DNA from: CAVSCD01 sp963726335
GTDB lineage: Bacteria > Acidobacteriota > Aminicenantia > Aminicenantales > UBA8522
Assembly (NCBI GenBank): GCA_963726335.1
Contig: CAVSCD010000012.1
Location: 620,001 to 684,000, forward strand
Direction of reading: 5' to 3'
Length of the DNA stretch: 64,000 nucleotides
Position numbers and translations under genes: made by a program. A model generated the notes under the pieces. It did not search any database, was not told the DNA's origin, and worked only from the letters and a program-made list of their open reading frames with translations. Position 1 is the first letter of the stretch, and every line of letters starts with the position of its first letter. Positions 18,124-27,205 of this stretch are shown piece by piece.

Positions 18124-19055
18124 TCAGTGCATCTCGACGTCGCAGGTCCCCACCCCGCCCCGGAAATAATTGAACTGGACGTTGGGGTGGTCGGCGAGAA
18201 GCGACATCGGGACCGAGGAATCCGGGAGATCGTCTTCGAGATCATGAAGGCCGTCAGGCGGATCCCAAACGGGTTGTCGTGGTTCCCGAAGTGCCAGATC
18301 GAGACCTTCTCGGCCTGCCAGGTTTCGACAGGGCCGACGGAGAGGGCCTTGGTCGGGATGCTGCTCACCAGCCCGCCGCCGGAGGTCCGGGCGTTCTGGA
18401 TGAGGGTCATCGGGTGGAGCTCGACGACCCGAGTCTTGAGCTTCCGGAACTCGGCGGGGGAGGGGGGATCGTCCTTGAACTTGCCCTCGCGCTTGAGCGG
18501 GTCGTTGAAGGCCCAGTGCTTGACCTCGCCCTGGCCGCCCTGCATCGTGACGCAGCGGACCTCCCCGTAGCTCTTCGTGTAGGCGCCGAGTCCGGCGACG
18601 CTCGGGAAGTGGAGGTTCTCTTTGGGCATGGCGTATTTCTTATCGATCCGGTTGAAGCACAGCTCCATGTCCGCCTTGGCGAACCCGAGGGGATGGTCGA
18701 TCCCCGCCTCGCGGTCGCCGATCAGCCATTCGTCCATGCCCCAGAAGTGGGCGTTCTTAAGGCTCAGCCCGAGCTCGTTGACCAGGCGGGCGACGAGCGG
18801 CAGCTGCTCGGTCGGTCCGATCGGGCCGCAGATGCCGGCGGGCTGGCCCGGTTTGGCCTGGCGCCAGGCGTTGATGTACTCGAGCGCCTCGGCCAGGTAG
18901 AAATCCTCGCGGGTATCGTAGAACTTGACCGTGAAACCCGGCCGCGCCAGCTGCTCGATATCCTTGACCGTGAGCCTGGCGGCCTCCTGGGCGATCTTGT
19001 CATCGAGCGTGGTGTAATCCCACCAGCCTGGAGCCACGACGCTGAGCTTTCTCAT
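18124..19055 (-). CDS. NagB-like glucosamine-6-phosphate deaminase/isomerase family, frameshifted
   Basis: About 310 residues of the glucosamine-6-phosphate isomerase/6-phosphogluconolactonase superfamily: WGMDEWLIGD corresponds to the NagB MDEY region, and GGQGEVKHWAFNDP to its active-site GxGxDGHxAFNEP block. Near base 18246 the frame shifts by one: the continuation DDLPDSSVPMSLLADHPN and NYFRGGVGTCDVEMH, then TGA, is in another frame, whereas the uncorrected frame runs into PIG-L. It differs enough from NagB that the substrate may not be glucosamine-6-phosphate. A nearby deacetylase and aminotransferase support amino-sugar handling. Confidence 0.75.
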
Positions 19056-19115
19056 CTTGACCTCCTTTTGCCTCCCCGCCCCTTGCGGGAGGGGACAGAG
19101 GGGAGGGCGAATCTT

Positions 19116-20378
19116 TTATTTTGCATAGTGTTTCGCCACCTTGTGGAAGGCGTCGATCATCCACTGCACGTGTTTTTCGGTATAGACCGGGTGCGTGAAG
19201 AAAGAGATGGTGCGGTCGGTGAGCCAGTGGGCCGTCGGGCATTTGACGTCCGCGTAGTCGATGCGGCGCGCCTTCGGGTCGTCGAAGGGATAGTTGGCCG
19301 TGCCGAAGCCTTTCCTCAGGACATAAGCGTCTTCCTTGTACATCTCCGGCCATTGGACGCTGTAGGCGGGCACGCCCTCGGCGTTGATGGCCGCCACGAA
19401 GTCCTTGGTCGAGCACTTGAGCTTGTCCACGTCGATGACCAGCGGGCACCACCAGTAGGCGTTCTTCCTCTCTTCGGTGTCGGGAGGCATGTGGAGGACG
19501 AGCGGGTGGGCCTTGAGGGCCTCGACGATCAGCCGGCCGTTCCGCCGCCGGGCCGGGAGGTTCCAGGACTCGAAACGCTCGAGCTCGGCCAGGCCGATCG
19601 CCGACTGGACCTCGGTCATCCTGTAGTTGAACCCGACCTGGGAATGGATGTACATCAGCTTCGACTCGAGCTCGAGCAGGTTCAGCCGCTTCTGGACATC
19701 GTAGCCGTGGTCGCGGAAGGACTTGCACCGCCAGGCCAGGTCCTCGTCGTCGGTAATGACCATGCCGCCTTCGCCGCCCGTCGTAAAATGCTTGCTCTGG
19801 CAGAAGCTGAAGCAGCCGGCGTGGCCCACCGTGCCCGCCTTCTTGCCCTTGTATTCGCCGCCGTGCGCCTGGGCGCAGTCCTCGATGACGAACAGGTTGC
19901 GCCGCCGGGCGATCTCGAGGATAGGGTCCAGGTCGGCGATGATCCCGTAGAGGTGGACGACGATGATCGCCTTGGTCCGGTCCGTGATCTTTTTCTCGAT
20001 GTCGGCCGGGTCGAGGACGTGGTCTGTCCCGGTGTCCGCGAACACAGGCTGTGCCCCCGCCTGGAGGATGCAGAAGCTCGAGGCGATGAATGAATAGGAC
20101 GGGCAGATGACCTCGTCGCCCGGCCCGATGCCGAGTGAGGCGACCGCCGTGTGGAGGGCGGAGGTCCCGTTCGAGGTCGAGATGGCGAACCTGGCGCCGT
20201 TCCAGTCGGCCCATTTCTTCTCGAACTCCATGCCCAGGGGGCCGGTCCAGTAATTGACCTTCCCGGAGCGGAGGACCTCGGCCGCCGCCAGGATGCCCTT
20301 CTCGGCGAGGCTCGGCCACATCGGGTAGGGCTCTGTGGCGGTCTTGGGGCCGCCGTGGATGGCGAGCTTATTGTCCAT
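19116..20378 (-). CDS. DegT/DnrJ/EryC1/StrS family PLP-dependent sugar aminotransferase
   Basis: A 420-residue fold-type-I PLP enzyme: GKVNYWTG, SNGTSALHTAVASLGI, the VIEDCAQAHGG aspartate that holds the pyridine ring, and the Schiff-base lysine in CFSFCQSKHFTTGGEGG near residue 200. This family transaminates keto sugars or cyclitols (StrS, scyllo-inosose aminotransferases). I chose the ATG (MDNKLAIHG) preceded by AAAGGAG rather than the TTG six bases earlier. With Gfo/Idh, PIG-L and NagB-like neighbours it probably acts in amino-cyclitol or amino-sugar conversion; the direction cannot be told. Confidence 0.85.
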   Translation of the reverse strand: MDNKLAIHGGPKTATEPYPMWPSLAEKGILAAAEVLRSGKVNYWTGPLGMEFEKKWADWNGARFAISTSNGTSALHTAVASLGIGPGDEVICPSYSFIASSFCILQAGAQPVFADTGTDHVLDPADIEKKITDRTKAIIVVHLYGIIADLDPILEIARRRNLFVIEDCAQAHGGEYKGKKAGTVGHAGCFSFCQSKHFTTGGEGGMVITDDEDLAWRCKSFRDHGYDVQKRLNLLELESKLMYIHSQVGFNYRMTEVQSAIGLAELERFESWNLPARRRNGRLIVEALKAHPLVLHMPPDTEERKNAYWWCPLVIDVDKLKCSTKDFVAAINAEGVPAYSVQWPEMYKEDAYVLRKGFGTANYPFDDPKARRIDYADVKCPTAHWLTDRTISFFTHPVYTEKHVQWMIDAFHKVAKHYAK

Positions 20379-20403
20379 GAACAACTCCTTTCTCTTCAGT
20401 CGG

Positions 20404-21481
20404 TTAGCTTACGGTGATGGTTTTTCCGCCCTGGGCAGCCGAGCGGTAGGCCGCTTCGACGAGGGCCAGGTTATGAAGGCCGTCCTCGCCCGTCAGGCGC
20501 CGCTCCGAGCGGATGGCCGCGGCGTGTTCGAGAATGATCGCCTGGTAGATGTTCTTGACCTTGCCGACGCGCACCGGCTGCGGCGCGGCCCCGGCGGCTT
20601 CGAGCTCGAGCCGGATCTTCACCGGCTCGCCCTGATGTCCCGAGAGCTGGAAGAGCGTGCCGTAGGACCGGAGCGCCGCCCCCGTCCCGTAAACTTCGAA
20701 ACCCAAGGTTGAGGAGGGTCCCGGCGAGGCTCCCCCGCGGGTCGTTGAAGGACACCCGGGCGCTGCCCGTGAGGCCCGAGGCGGTCTCGAACCGGATGAA
20801 GGCGCCGTTCTCCGCCCGGATTTTGATGGTCCGGGGCGCAAAGACCGCGGCCACCGACCGGACCGGCGAGCCCAACAGGAATTCCGCCATATAAAGACAG
20901 TGGCTGCCGACGTCGCCGATCGGTCCGCCGAGCTCGGACGGCCGGGAGCAGCGCCAAGTGGCCGCCTCTTCGGGCGTCGCGCCGTACCAGAACTCCATGT
21001 GGAGCGTGATGTCGTTGACCTCGCCCAGCGCGCCCGCCGCGACGAGGTCGCGGGCCTTGGCGTTGTAGGAATTGTGAAGCATCATGTGGTCGACCGAAAG
21101 CGACAGGCCGCGGGCCGCCGCCAAGTCGACGAGCCTCCGGGCGTCCTCGAGGCGGGTCGCCATCGGCTTTTCCAGGATGACGTGCTTGCCGGCTTCGAGC
21201 GCCTTTTTTCCGAGCGGATAATGGGAGGCGTTGTTGCTGGCGATAAAGACCGCGTCGATCGCCGGATCGGCGAACACGGCCTCGGGCGAATCGTGCCATT
21301 TCAGCCCCAGTCTTTCGGCCGCGGGCCGGCGGACGGAGGAGACGTCGGCGGCGGCGGTGAGCTCGATCCCCGGGAGAGGCTCGAACCGCGAGGCGTCGCG
21401 GGCGAATCCCTCTTTGGCGATCCGGTTCTCGGCGATCCCGCCGAACCCGATGATGGCGTAGCGAAGCGTTGTCTTGGGCAT
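20404..21481 (-). CDS. Gfo/Idh/MocA family oxidoreductase, one-base frameshift
   Basis: NAD(P)-dependent sugar or cyclitol dehydrogenase family: YAIIGFGGIAENRIA for nucleotide binding, HVILEKPMA with the catalytic Lys, and GGPIGDVGSHCLYMAEFLLG with the active-site Asp and His. The frame breaks at about 20699 in a T-run: the first part ends GTLLNLGF, and the other frame continues EVYGTGAALRSYGTLFQLSG through to KTITVS and TAA. Corrected length is about 358 residues, normal for the family. It is the first gene of the long minus-strand operon and has its own promoter. Confidence 0.85.
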
Positions 21482-21510
21482 ATAGCGGCCTCCCTGTCAG
21501 GCGAAGGGAG

Positions 21511-21539
21511 AGTTTATTAAGACCGGCCGGTCCTGTCAA
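21511..21539 (-). promoter_or_regulatory. Promoter with internal palindrome, head of the amino-sugar-like operon
   Basis: On the minus strand TTGACA (21539-21534), a 17-base spacer, then TAAACT (21516-21511). The spacer contains the perfect 12-bp palindrome GACCGGCCGGTC (21521-21532), placed where a repressor would block RNA polymerase. Confidence 0.6.
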
Positions 21540-21578
21540 CCCGCCGCCAATCGAAATCGAACCCCCCTGATCGCCGCC

Positions 21579-22751
21579 GTGCCGTCGGCAATTGCCCGCG
21601 GACACCGGACACCGGCGATCTCGTCACCTGGTCAGGATTCGCTGAAGGCATCGGCCGCCTGCCTCGGACCGCTGGATCCGGTGCCGGGCGATCGTCTGCT
21701 CGAACCGTCCCACCGCTTCCTGAAGCCTCCGCTCGAGCATCTGAAAAAGTGCTTCGCCTACGTGCATGCTCTTTCGGAGAAGGCCTATCACGGTAATGGC
21801 GTCTGGGCCGATTACGACCCGAAGCGCCTGGCCTCGCTTCCCGAAGCGAGCCGGCCGCTCAACGTCATCGACCCGAAATTCCCGCCCCTTTATCGCAATA
21901 CGGCCTGGCGTCTGATCGGCTACGAACAGGCGTATCTCGCCTGTAAGGACAAGATCTACCTGGAACGGATCCGGGCCGGCGCGGACTACCTGGTGCGCGA
22001 GCAGCGGCCGGACGGGAGCTTCCTTTATTGGCGGGGGCGTGAAGACGGCTGGCCGAACTCGCCTCATCTTCTCTTCTGCACGGCGAGCCCGGGTTGCGCA
22101 CTTCTCGACGCCTACAGGATCACCGGCGAAAAGAAGTACCTGGAAGCGGCGATCAAAACGGCTGAATGGCTGGTCAAGGCCGAGGTTTCGCCCAACAATA
22201 ATTACAATTCCTTTGCCGTCTGGAACTTATGCGAGATATACGGGGAGACCAAAGACCCCCGCTTCCTGAAGAACGCCGTCGAGAAAACGGTCCGGGGCGT
22301 CTATCCGGACCAGCTTCCGAACGGCGCCTGGTCCGGGCATAACTCCTGGATCTTCTACCACTCGATCATCATCCGCGGGTTCGCCGCGCTCTACGGCGTG
22401 CTGCCTGACGGTCATCCAGAAAAGCCTGAGCTCCGCCGGCGCCTGGTCCGCGCGATCAACCACCTGACCGTCGAGCAGCGGGCGAACGGATTCTTGCGGA
22501 GCTGTTTCGACGGGGAAGAATGGGAAAAATCCCGGGTGCCGGGAAACGCCTATTCGGTGCATCAACAAGAGAAGATCTGCCCGTTTGCCATCCACGCCCT
22601 GATCGGCGTGCTGAAACGGACCGACCTTGATGTACGGAACCTCCTCAACGGCCTGCTCTCCGCCCCACCGCAGGACGAGCTCGCGCAGGGGCAGGAAGGG
22701 ATGATGCATCTGGCTTATGGAGCCGCGCTCGCTTGGCGAGCGGGACAATAA
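21579..22751 (+). CDS. Alpha/alpha-toroid (six-hairpin glycosidase-like) protein
   Basis: From about residue 50 the protein is all-helical with repeated motifs such as YLERIRAGADYLVREQRPDG, KYLEAAIKTAEWLVKAE and NSWIFYHSIIIRGFAALY, typical of alpha/alpha barrels of the six-hairpin glycosidase or terpenoid-cyclase-like toroid type. Polysaccharide hydrolases and lyases use this fold, but I see no family-specific catalytic pair. There is no signal peptide. The first 45 residues (GTG start) have odd composition and no ribosome site, so the true start is doubtful and the N-terminus may be missing. Confidence 0.6.
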   Translation: MPSAIARGHRTPAISSPGQDSLKASAACLGPLDPVPGDRLLEPSHRFLKPPLEHLKKCFAYVHALSEKAYHGNGVWADYDPKRLASLPEASRPLNVIDPKFPPLYRNTAWRLIGYEQAYLACKDKIYLERIRAGADYLVREQRPDGSFLYWRGREDGWPNSPHLLFCTASPGCALLDAYRITGEKKYLEAAIKTAEWLVKAEVSPNNNYNSFAVWNLCEIYGETKDPRFLKNAVEKTVRGVYPDQLPNGAWSGHNSWIFYHSIIIRGFAALYGVLPDGHPEKPELRRRLVRAINHLTVEQRANGFLRSCFDGEEWEKSRVPGNAYSVHQQEKICPFAIHALIGVLKRTDLDVRNLLNGLLSAPPQDELAQGQEGMMHLAYGAALAWRAGQ

Positions 22752-22759
22752 GCGGCGGG

Positions 22760-24823
22760 TCAGTCGCGGAATCTTTCGACGAAGGTCGGCTGCTCGCCGG
22801 CCATCTTCAGGAAGATATCCAGGGGAACGACCTCGAACTCCGGCCCCAGCCGGTCAAGGATGGATTTCACCCGCTTGACGCTGCTCGATTGCCGCACATG
22901 CATCAATAGAAAATAGGGCCGGGCCGTGTTCAGCGCGGCCAACTCCTCGAGGTCGGCGGCCGCCTGCTCTTCCGGGGCCTCCGGCGCCATGTAATAATCG
23001 TACGAGACGAGCGGCCGCTTGTCCCTGACCGTGAAGGTATGGGACTGGACGTAGCCGTTGACGAAACCGATGGCTCCAGGCATGCCCCGGTAGAAGGCGT
23101 CGACGACGGCGCGGGTGAGGTCGGAGTTGCCCTCGACCATCACCCCCTCGGAATAGTCCATGATCTCGAACACCTTAAGGTCGAGCGTCTTCATCAGGCC
23201 GTACGCCAGGTCGACCATTTTGGGCAGATGCTGGGGGGGCACGGCCTTGGGATAGACATAGCCGGGACCGCCCAGGCAGCCGATGAAGTAATCGTTCGGG
23301 GTGGCCTGGGTGTAGAAATACTCGAGCATGACCGGGGCCAGCCAGGAGTTGTTCATGAGCACTTCCCAGGCGTAGGGGATCTCGCCGCGCCCCGGCTGGT
23401 TCCAGGCGCCGAGCCCCATGCCGTCTGTCTGGATGCAGGAGACATAGACCTTCTTTTCGGGGCGATAGGCTTTCCCGGGCTCCAGGTGGTGGTTGTTCTT
23501 GAACATGAAACCGGGGGTGGCCGGGACCTGGGAGCTGAAGCTCAGGTTCGGCAGGGTGTGGAGGCCCTCGACGCGCAGCGCGTAGCTCGAGGTCAACCGG
23601 ACCCATTCCTCCTCCAGATCCTTTTTATAGGAGTGCCAGCCGAACACCATCCCGAAGGGCTTCATCTCCGACAGCAGCTCGCGGGTGAGCCGGTATTCTT
23701 CGGGGATCGTCTCGTTGGCACAAAGATCGCTGAAAAAAGCCCGCTTGTGGATGCCCCAATCGGCGACGCCGGGCTTCATGACCTCGCCGTGCTCGCCGCC
23801 CAGCCAAACGATATATTCTTTGCTGCAGAGCGGCCAGTACTTTTCCTTGGCCCAACGGTAGATCTCGGCGTCCGACCGGCCCGTGAATTGGCCGCGGAGG
23901 TCGGCGAGGGGCTTCAGCCCGGCTTTTTCGACGAGCGGGATCATGTCCTCGCTCACGACCGCGGCCCGCTCCAGGCCGGCGATGGTATAGGCCACGATCA
24001 GGGAGGCGCGGACCGACTTGTCCCAGACTACGTACCCACTCACGCGGTCGCGAAAAGCCGCCAGGGCCTCTTCCGCGGTGCGCAGCTCCTTGAAGGAATA
24101 GAAACGCTCGTTTTGCAGGAAGTCGAACACCCCCGGCGTATAACGGAAGTCCCATTTCTCGGGATAGATGAAATACAGGTTGGGACCGGTGCCGTTGGCG
24201 AGTCCCTGGAGGGAGATGAGAAACGCCTGGCGCGCGAGGCCGCCGCCGATCGCCCAATCGTCTTCCAGGCGCATGAAATAGGCTTGCCGGGTGCCGGCGC
24301 GCTTGAAGGTGTAGGAGATGGCGTCGCCTGTCTTGCGCGTCGCTCGCGTGACCTTATAGACGAGGACCTGTTCCGGGACAGAAACAGCATAGGTGTGCGT
24401 GGCGTCGATGCGGCTCGAGCCCTGAGACGTTTCAACGGTCAGGCGCTCCTCGACGGTCAGGACCGCGCCGTCAGGGCTCCAAGCGGCCGACATTTCGCGC
24501 TGCCCCTGGGTCAGGTTCCTGATTCCCAGGAACACGCTGGTCGGAGCGACCTGATGCTGGAGCGGAGCCAGGATCGTCCGCCCGTCGAGCGGCAGGACGA
24601 TGGTGTCTGTAAAAGCGTCACGGGCCCGGGTGCCCCATTTCTGGGCCAGGGCGAGTGAATCGTTCTCCACGCGGATATCGAGCTGGAGCGTGCGGTAGAG
24701 CGGGATAACGCTGCTTTTTTGCGGCACGAGCTCCCACGCCCCGACAAAGTCTTTCGGTTCGGCGCCCGACAGCAGGCCCTGGAGCAGAACGGCAAGAATG
24801 GCGGCTAACTTGAATCTTCGCAT
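22760..24823 (-). CDS. GxGYxYP-motif putative glycoside hydrolase, secreted
   Basis: A 687-residue protein with an N-terminal signal peptide (MRRFKLAAILAVLLQGLLSGA). Its C-terminal half carries GGPGYVYPK near residue 525, the signature of the GxGYxYP family of putative glycoside hydrolases. The region after residue 200 (QAFLISLQGLANGTGPNLYF) matches the N-terminal companion domain of this family. Residues 25 to 190 form an additional beta-rich part. It is probably exported to the periplasm or beyond for polysaccharide breakdown, although no substrate is established for the family. It follows the fusion gene by 13 bases. Confidence 0.85.
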   Translation of the reverse strand: MRRFKLAAILAVLLQGLLSGAEPKDFVGAWELVPQKSSVIPLYRTLQLDIRVENDSLALAQKWGTRARDAFTDTIVLPLDGRTILAPLQHQVAPTSVFLGIRNLTQGQREMSAAWSPDGAVLTVEERLTVETSQGSSRIDATHTYAVSVPEQVLVYKVTRATRKTGDAISYTFKRAGTRQAYFMRLEDDWAIGGGLARQAFLISLQGLANGTGPNLYFIYPEKWDFRYTPGVFDFLQNERFYSFKELRTAEEALAAFRDRVSGYVVWDKSVRASLIVAYTIAGLERAAVVSEDMIPLVEKAGLKPLADLRGQFTGRSDAEIYRWAKEKYWPLCSKEYIVWLGGEHGEVMKPGVADWGIHKRAFFSDLCANETIPEEYRLTRELLSEMKPFGMVFGWHSYKKDLEEEWVRLTSSYALRVEGLHTLPNLSFSSQVPATPGFMFKNNHHLEPGKAYRPEKKVYVSCIQTDGMGLGAWNQPGRGEIPYAWEVLMNNSWLAPVMLEYFYTQATPNDYFIGCLGGPGYVYPKAVPPQHLPKMVDLAYGLMKTLDLKVFEIMDYSEGVMVEGNSDLTRAVVDAFYRGMPGAIGFVNGYVQSHTFTVRDKRPLVSYDYYMAPEAPEEQAAADLEELAALNTARPYFLLMHVRQSSSVKRVKSILDRLGPEFEVVPLDIFLKMAGEQPTFVERFRD

Positions 24824-24836
24824 CGGGCAACTCCCG

Positions 24837-26783
24837 CTAATTGTTCAAAAAGTCTTCCCGATAATCATCGCCGGCCGACCAGGTGAGCCGCGCCGGGTCA
24901 AAGTTGAGCGTCTTCAACGCGATATGATCTCGGGCGACTGTCACCAGGCAGAAGTGGGTTCCTCGGGGTTTGCTGCCGGTCTGATCATATTCATCCTGAA
25001 AGCGCGACTTTTCCGCCGGCGGCAGCGACACCAGAGGCGAGCCGCCCCCTCCAGTGACGACATAGTTGATCCCGTTGTTCCTGAAGCGCTCGTATGTATG
25101 GACGTGCCCGCTGAATACGAACTTGACCTTGGCGCATGTCTCCAGTATGGGCACGAAATACTCCTGAACACGCTCGTACTTCCTGAAGTACCTGGAATTC
25201 GTAAACGGAGGGTGGTGGAAAAACACCAGCACGGAGGAAATACCACCGTCATTCCGGTATTTTGACAGTGTCTCCTCGAGCCATTTTTTCTGGCTCGCCA
25301 GCTCCTCCCGGGACAGCTGGGAGAAATTCGAATCGAGCATGATCAAGCCGCAGCCTCCGAAGGTCAGGGTGTACCAGAGCTGGTTATTCAAGGCCGGGAA
25401 ATGCTCGAAAAAGCGCGCCAGCGCCTCCGTCGTGTTGCCTTTATACTCATGATTGCCCCGGACGGGATAGTAGGGGATGTTATTATCCTTGAAAACCCGG
25501 CGCATCTCCTCGAATTCCCGCCAGTCTTCTTCGTTGTCGCCCTGCTTCACGAAATCCCCGGCGTCGACGACGAAGGCCGGCTCGCAGGCCGCTATCTTGT
25601 CAAAGATGAATCGGCGGGCATCGTCGACGACCGTCTGGCCGACCCAGGCCATAAATCCGCCCGGGCGCGAATCGCCCATCACGGCAAACGCGAATGAGTC
25701 ATCGGTCTCCGGCACCGGCGGGCCGGGCGGTTCGCTTTTTCCCGGGCCTTCCTTCCATCCCCCCAGCCAATCGACGGCGTTCTGATAGTAGATCTTCTTC
25801 AGAACGGATATCGGAAGCGCCAGCCCTTTAAAGGGCTTCGGCACGGCCGGCGAGGTCATTTCCTCATCGTCGGTGAAGTATTGCCAGTCGTTCTTCCAGG
25901 TCTCGAGGATCGTGCTGAAATCGCGGGCGCCTTCCTCGGCGCTGAGATCGGTCGCGTAGAGCAGGCGGTCCTGGTGTTTGATGATGAAGCGGCGCACCTT
26001 TTCGCTGTCCTGGATCTCGAAATGGCAGATGCGCGCCGCCATGTCGACGGCCAGGTTGGGAAAGGCGTCCAGCCGCTTGGCCAGCTCGTCGACGTCCCAT
26101 TCAAGGCTGCCGAGATGGGCGCCGACAAAACGCAGGGTGGGATGTTTCTCCAGCAGGTGGTCCCGCGCGGCGATCTGCTGCTCGTAACTTGGATAGTCGG
26201 GGTGAAGATACATGTGGTATTGGGGGTGCTCGGCAAAATAGCTTTTGTCGCCGGGCACGGTCATGGCGTCGAGCGGCAGCCAGCAATTGCGCGGCTCGCC
26301 GAGGTGACCGATGACCGGTTTCCCTTCGGCAGCAATAAAATCGAAAATCGGGTCGAAAGCCGGGTCGTCGATGAGGATAAACCGGCCGCCGGGCTCGCGG
26401 AAAGTCATGCCGATGTCCTTCCAGACCTTGACGGCGACGGCGCCCTCGGCAAAATCCTTTCGCAACCGGGCCAGGGTCTTGTCCTGCCAGCCGGCATCGC
26501 CCCACTGCTCCATGGAAAAAGTCGTTGCGTAGGCGACGGTCCCGGGAAAAGCCTGGTGCTGACGCCGGGCCCAGGCCAACTGTTGATCGATCTTCTCCCG
26601 GCTCGACGATCCCGTAGCGGGCGTCATCAACCGGAAATTGTGCTTGTGCGCGAACTCGACGAACGCCGGTTCCGCGGTCTGGATATGGAAATGGGCGTCG
26701 ATCTTGGGAAAGGACTCGAACGCCGGCCGTGACGAAAATCCATAGGCCATCAGGGCCGCGAGAAGCGCCAGGACCTTTTTCAT
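24837..26783 (-). CDS. Fusion of amidohydrolase-type TIM barrel and calcineurin-like metallophosphoesterase
   Basis: A 648-residue protein with a hydrophobic, signal-like N-terminus (MKKVLALLAALMAYGFSS). Residues 25-340 are an amidohydrolase-2-like barrel: KIDAHFHIQT, VIGHLGEPRN, FVGAHLGSLEWD and LLYATDLS. Residues 365-620 are a purple-acid/calcineurin-type phosphoesterase with all five motifs: AVMGDSR, VDAGDFV, RGNHEYKG, FFHHPPFT and SGHVHTYER. Both sites look intact, so one exported chain could cleave an amide or lactone and a phosphoester in turn. A ribosome site GGAGGGAAG precedes the ATG, and TATAAT at 26819-26814 is its likely -10 box. Confidence 0.85.
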   Translation of the reverse strand: MKKVLALLAALMAYGFSSRPAFESFPKIDAHFHIQTAEPAFVEFAHKHNFRLMTPATGSSSREKIDQQLAWARRQHQAFPGTVAYATTFSMEQWGDAGWQDKTLARLRKDFAEGAVAVKVWKDIGMTFREPGGRFILIDDPAFDPIFDFIAAEGKPVIGHLGEPRNCWLPLDAMTVPGDKSYFAEHPQYHMYLHPDYPSYEQQIAARDHLLEKHPTLRFVGAHLGSLEWDVDELAKRLDAFPNLAVDMAARICHFEIQDSEKVRRFIIKHQDRLLYATDLSAEEGARDFSTILETWKNDWQYFTDDEEMTSPAVPKPFKGLALPISVLKKIYYQNAVDWLGGWKEGPGKSEPPGPPVPETDDSFAFAVMGDSRPGGFMAWVGQTVVDDARRFIFDKIAACEPAFVVDAGDFVKQGDNEEDWREFEEMRRVFKDNNIPYYPVRGNHEYKGNTTEALARFFEHFPALNNQLWYTLTFGGCGLIMLDSNFSQLSREELASQKKWLEETLSKYRNDGGISSVLVFFHHPPFTNSRYFRKYERVQEYFVPILETCAKVKFVFSGHVHTYERFRNNGINYVVTGGGGSPLVSLPPAEKSRFQDEYDQTGSKPRGTHFCLVTVARDHIALKTLNFDPARLTWSAGDDYREDFLNN

Positions 26784-26831
26784 TCTTCCCTCCGTCGGGT
26801 TGTCCGGCCCCGATTATATCACGCCGGCAGC

Positions 26832-27123
26832 ATCTCGTTTTGTGTGATGGCCTCGTTCCTCAAAGCGGGTCCTGTCATGGTGGGGCCTGCGTGCCGCGGA
26901 GCGACTGCGCAGGGTCGGACGGCGATGGCGCCCCGAAGCCCCCCGGCCCCCTGGAAGCGGTCCCGTCGGCTTCCCCGTCGGCCGAGCCGACGGGACTGGC
27001 CCCCGGGGGCACGGGGGGCTTCGGGGCGCCATCCCCATCCGGCCCTGCTCGGGCGCTCCGGGCGCGCAGGGATTTGGCGAATGCCACCCCGCGGTGCCTT
27101 CCCAGGATCACACAAAAAGAGAT
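26832..27123. repeat. 292-bp intergenic element with terminal inverted repeats and a large hairpin
   Basis: The ends ATCTCGTTTTGTGTGAT (26832-26848) and ATCACACAAAAAGAGAT (27107-27123) are inverted repeats matching at 16 of 17 positions. Inside, a perfect 21-base inverted repeat (26924-26944 with 27013-27033) encloses a second 12-bp stem, GTCCCGTCGGCT (26960-26971 with 26985-26996). It fits a MITE-like or structured-RNA repeat. The same terminal motif occurs in the 45-kb array. Confidence 0.8.
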
Positions 27124-27130
27124 AGCTAAC

Positions 27131-27174
27131 TTTGCGCATCGCAAATTGAAATTGGCGGACATTTATCTTAAGAT
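27131..27174 (+). promoter_or_regulatory. Promoter and operator candidate of the polyol operon
   Basis: TTGAAA (27146-27151), a 17-base spacer and TAAGAT (27169-27174) form a strong promoter 31 bases before the binding-protein ATG. Directly upstream lies the perfect palindrome TTTGCG-cat-CGCAAA (27131-27145), a likely site for an operon regulator. The regulator gene is not in the window. Confidence 0.65.
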
Positions 27175-27205
27175 TCACCCCAAGGAAGAAAAGAAGAAAA
27201 ACAAG

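Noticed and set aside
17340..19055. A single NagB-PIG-L fusion protein
   Set aside because: The joining segment (residues about 275-315) is meaningless, and shifting one base near 18246 gives a good NagB-like C-terminus with its own TGA followed by a normal PIG-L start.
26729..27205. A long N-terminal extension of the sugar-binding protein
   Set aside because: It would run through the 292-bp repeat and a proline/serine-rich palindrome; the signal peptide starts at 27206.
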